Notes under the pieces: generated by a model
The model's database searches: none
Told to the model about the DNA's origin: nothing
The model's input: only the letters and a program-made list of their open reading frames with translations
In this document: piece after piece, positions 61,832 to 64,000 of the stretch
How the letters are laid out: each line of letters begins with the position of its first letter
How positions within the stretch are numbered: the first letter of the stretch is position 1
Assembly (NCBI GenBank): GCA_020882975.1
Contig: JAHRFD010000012.1
Location: 62,001 to 126,000, forward strand
DNA length: 64,000 nt
Reading direction: 5' to 3'
Origin: Microcoleus sp. EPA2
Lineage (GTDB): Bacteria; Cyanobacteriota; Cyanobacteriia; Cyanobacteriales; Microcoleaceae
Program-made: the position numbers and the translations under genes

Positions 61832-62056
61832 ATTGGTGTCAACAATCGCCTGAAATCCTTTGTATCTTTTGTTTATAGACGACTGCAAGATCCCCCTCGC
61901 ATCCCCCTTAAGAAGGGGGACGAAAGAGAAGATTCCGGTTCCCCCCTTCTGTAGGGGCGGTGGCTGTGAGTGCCCGCCCTCTCGGCTAGGGGGGATCTGG
62001 CCTTAATAGTCAAACAGCTATCTGTGACTAGGTTTGAGCTTAAGTTGACACCAATG
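61832..62056 (-). mobile_element. MITE family 1, copy C, with exact 10-bp target duplication
   Basis: This 225-bp element lies in the orientation opposite to copy A. Its ends are ATTGGTGTCAAC and GTTGACACCAATG, and the exact direct repeat AATTCGGGGC lies on both sides (61822-61831 and 62057-62066). The inner side of the right end, read on the minus strand, matches copies A and B over about 60 bp (AAGCTCAAACCTAGTCACAG). The interior has CCCCCTTAAGAAGGGGG and a G/C-rich unit. No transposase. Confidence 0.9.
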
Positions 62057-62151
62057 AATTCGGGGCTAAACCTATAAAGTCCCCCTGGGCACCGACTAAA
62101 ACACCGTCATTAATGTTTTATTGTTTAATGTTTAATTATTAATTCACACCA

Positions 62152-63018
62152 ATGCGAATTCTATTCACTATTGCTCACTTTTACAATCCCAGTGGCGACG
62201 GCAAACACGCTTCCCAAAGAAACGATCCGCAACCGCGACTCAATGCTTTAACCGCCGCCGTTGCATCCCTGCAAGCTTTGTATGGCAAATCTCAGTGCAT
62301 GATTCACATTGGCGAATGTGCAACTATCCCAGCCAATCAAGATCAGAATCACGAAATTGACATTGTGATTTGCACAACCCAAGGCTATCATCTGTTGTCT
62401 CAATTGCCGGTGCAGCCAAAATCTTTTATGCACCATGCTACCAAATGCGAACCGCTGCTGTTGGGGTTTGAGTGTCAAGCAGTTTTACGAGCTTGTCTTG
62501 ACAAATATGATTATTTCTGTTATTTGGAAGATGACTTAATTTTACATGATCCGTGGTTTTTCAACAAATTAAACTGGTTTAGACATCACGGTGGCAATGG
62601 AAACTTGTTACAACCAAACCGTTACGAAGTATCACCTCAAGCTCCCGTTTTTAAAGCCTATATCGATGGCGATTTAACACATTCTGCTACGTCTAATTTT
62701 CAAAATATTGAAGAACAACGACAGTTAATTGGCAAAATAATGGAACAAAAAATTGTTTTTGAGCGAGCTTTAAATCCTCATTCCGGGTGCTATTTTTTGA
62801 ATGCAGAACAGATGGCTTACTGGGCTAAACAGTCTCATTTTTTGGATAGAGATACTAGCTTTGTTGGTCCCTTGGAAAGTGCGGCTACTTTAGGGATTAT
62901 GCGAACTTTTAGAGTTTACAAGCCAGTTTCTGCCTATGCAAATTTTTTGGAGATTCAACACTTTGGGTCGAGTTTTCTCAAGTTGATTGGTAATAAAGTG
63001 AGACTTTCGGAAGTTTGA
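62152..63018 (+). CDS. Putative glycosyltransferase-like protein, 288 aa
   Basis: The protein starts MRILFTIAHFYNPSGDGKHA, and the middle contains KYDYFCYLEDDLILHDPWFF, an LEDD motif like the metal-binding DxD of GT-A transferases, followed by KLNWFRHHGGNGNLLQPNRY. Later stretches (HSGCYFLNAEQMAYWAKQSH, GPLESAATLGIMRTFRVYKP) fit a glycosyltransferase that selects an acceptor. I do not recognise a numbered GT family. Soluble, no signal peptide. It follows the two large transferase genes and probably belongs to the same glycan locus, although a MITE separates it from the preceding gene on the same strand. Confidence 0.7.
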   Translation: MRILFTIAHFYNPSGDGKHASQRNDPQPRLNALTAAVASLQALYGKSQCMIHIGECATIPANQDQNHEIDIVICTTQGYHLLSQLPVQPKSFMHHATKCEPLLLGFECQAVLRACLDKYDYFCYLEDDLILHDPWFFNKLNWFRHHGGNGNLLQPNRYEVSPQAPVFKAYIDGDLTHSATSNFQNIEEQRQLIGKIMEQKIVFERALNPHSGCYFLNAEQMAYWAKQSHFLDRDTSFVGPLESAATLGIMRTFRVYKPVSAYANFLEIQHFGSSFLKLIGNKVRLSEV

Positions 63019-63057
63019 TCGGAATATCCAAATCGCCTACTTTTTGGGTATAATGAT

Positions 63058-63189
63058 ATGCCTTTGAACAAATTGCTGCATTACATCCTCAAATTCAGGC
63101 AAAAAACTGATTTTCTTCGGGGCGCTGAACTTTTAACAGCATATTACTGGCAAATTTTGGTGTCCCTGCTTTTTGACCCAAAAAATTAA
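63058..63189 (+). other. Short open frame, 43 codons, uncertain
   Basis: The frame MPLNKLLHYILKFRQKTDFL, then RGAELLTAYYWQILVSLLFD, is preceded by TATAATGAT and ends just before the convergent excisionase-type gene. The second half is hydrophobic and could be a membrane-associated peptide or the tail of a decayed gene. No family was recognised. Confidence 0.3.
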
Positions 63190-63194
63190 TTAAT

Positions 63195-63647
63195 TTAGTC
63201 ATATTCCTCGTACAAGCCTGCTTCTTCAGTCATCTCGATTAACGGGTCTAATAGTTGGCGGCGCTGAACTTTCCGCTGTTGCTTGTAGGTCATTAAATCT
63301 TGGAAAAGTATGCGGCGATGGGAACCAACTTTGATGTAGGGAATTTCTCCTTTTTCCAGTAACTTGACTAGAAAGGGTCGCGATACATTCAGGATATCGG
63401 CAGCTTCCTGTGTTGTCAGTTCGCGATTGTGAAGCACTAGAGAGATAGCCTGACCTGATGCCATCGCGCCGACAACTTGACCGAGTAATTTGTAAACAGA
63501 TGGCGGAATTATAATTTCTTTTCCGTTACTTTCGACTAATTTTAGTTGTGCAGATTCTCGGCTGAGTATCTGTGCTAGTTGTGCTATGGATTCTTGTTCT
63601 TTTTCTTGCAGAATAACTGACTCTGGCGATGCTTTTTGCTTCAACAT
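63195..63647 (-). CDS. Excisionase-type helix-turn-helix protein, orphan antitoxin-like
   Basis: The 150-residue protein has a polar N-terminus with IIIPPSVYKLLGQVVGAMAS and, from residue about 75, an excisionase-type DNA-binding domain: NRELTTQEAADILNVSRPFL, VKLLEKGEIPYIKVGSHRRI and LFQDLMTYK. Proteins of this layout are usually the antitoxin or regulator paired with a downstream PIN-domain toxin. Here the downstream side holds only a convergent gene and a short frame, so the toxin is missing. It may be a leftover autoregulator. The start ATG at 63647 is the only reasonable one. Confidence 0.85.
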   Translation of the reverse strand: MLKQKASPESVILQEKEQESIAQLAQILSRESAQLKLVESNGKEIIIPPSVYKLLGQVVGAMASGQAISLVLHNRELTTQEAADILNVSRPFLVKLLEKGEIPYIKVGSHRRILFQDLMTYKQQRKVQRRQLLDPLIEMTEEAGLYEEYD

Positions 63648-63862
63648 AGCAAGATATATTTTTTGGTTGTTGTCTTAACGATAACACTTTTCACGCCATA
63701 AACGCAATATCCGCAACAAGCGAAATATCCAAATCTAGAAATGGGAAGAGGGATGCCTCGCAGATGTACAATAGGATGATCGCACTCCCCAACTCCAAGC
63801 GCGAACCCGACACTCTGCCCGAAATGGTCAACATCAGATAAAATGCAGTAAAAAACTAGAAA

Positions 63863-64000
63863 ATGGAAGCAATACAACTGTCTTTGTTCTCAAACGAGTC
63901 AGAATTAATTCCTGCCAAAAAGCAGAAAAAAGCAAAATTAGGGCGTTACGAACGCATCCAACGCGAACTAGAATCAAATGACTGCGACCCCTACAAGATA
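63863..64000 (+). CDS. Hypothetical protein, 5' part only
   Basis: The frame opens with ATG at 63863 and runs off the right edge. The 46 visible residues (MEAIQLSLFSNESELIPAKK, a lysine-rich QKKAKLGRYERIQ stretch, then ESNDCDPYKI) are polar and helix-forming, and no domain can be assigned. It is divergent from the excisionase-type gene, with about 215 bp between the starts. Confidence 0.5.
   Translation, partial: MEAIQLSLFSNESELIPAKKQKKAKLGRYERIQRELESNDCDPYKI

Noticed and set aside
63641-63877. Minus-strand frame of 78 codons near the right edge
   Set aside because: Composition is unlike a protein, it overlaps the excisionase-type gene start and the divergent partial gene, and it lacks a ribosome-binding site.
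1-64000. tRNA, rRNA or riboswitch genes
   Set aside because: No cloverleaf-type TTCGANTC contexts, rRNA signature or cobalamin/TPP-like conserved boxes were recognised by eye; a covariance-model scan would be needed to exclude them.

Overview
The window reads as chromosomal DNA of a filamentous, oxygenic cyanobacterium, most like the Oscillatoria/Microcoleus/Phormidium group (inference). The chlorophyll enzyme AcsF, the SecD/SecF and pyruvate dehydrogenase E1-beta genes, many HIP1 octamers (GCGATCGC), heptameric short tandem repeats, and several WD40/NACHT/AAA, Uma2 and pentapeptide genes all point that way. No rRNA, tRNA, CRISPR array, complete insertion sequence or phage module was recognised.

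Layout. 0-1.4 kb: 5' part of a B12-dependent ribonucleotide reductase, cut by the window edge just inside an intein at the radical cysteine. 1.6-9.3 kb: a small unknown gene, an RTX/double-DUF4394 protein, an xisI remnant, and a 1512-residue NACHT-pentapeptide-WD40 protein. 9.7-16.8 kb: RemA-like DUF370 protein, lipid kinase, DUF3891, metallophosphoesterase, an HD-motif protein and DUF4342. 17.6-20.5 kb: AAA-like/WD40 protein. 20.6-25 kb: a small membrane protein with secF, secD and pdhB on one strand. 25-38 kb: Uma2, a short NACHT membrane protein, an SH3 protein, a VanX-like dipeptidase, acsF, a TM2 protein, rpmF, queA, yraN, a lumenal pentapeptide protein, an SGNH-like lipoprotein and a GT-C-like membrane protein. 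38.4-45.3 kb: cobN, then the livG-livF-EamA group. 45.4-49.6 kb: an accessory, repeat-rich stretch with DUF433, a YgiT-type zinc finger, a second Uma2 and a TPR protein. 49.8-55.8 kb: a type I secretion cluster (PpiC foldase, ABC transporter with a dead C39-like domain, HlyD adaptor). 56.2-63 kb: large multi-domain glycosyltransferases. 63.2-64 kb: an orphan excisionase-type DNA-binding protein and a gene cut by the edge.

The least ordinary content is the repeat landscape. One roughly 200-bp non-autonomous element family keeps 9-10 bp target duplications at two sites. A second family forms a 162-bp inverted pair around a gene remnant, and one copy supplies the stop codon of its neighbour. A third has perfect 25-bp inverted ends. 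Nested-palindrome elements, heptamer tracts and G/C-rich repeats are also present. Some repeats have entered genes without breaking the frame: cobN at two sites, the NACHT-WD40 gene, yraN, and probably the SGNH lipoprotein. They add proline/glycine-rich linkers. Others lengthen open frames upstream of real starts (secF, queA, livG, livF, DUF3891, the VanX-like gene), so starts were chosen by family alignment.

Candidates for an undescribed system are the NACHT-WD40 protein with a nuclease-like N-terminal region (possible STAND-type defence), the HetC-like secretion cluster whose adaptor carries a cysteine-containing insert, and the HD-motif protein with an unrecognised C-terminal half.
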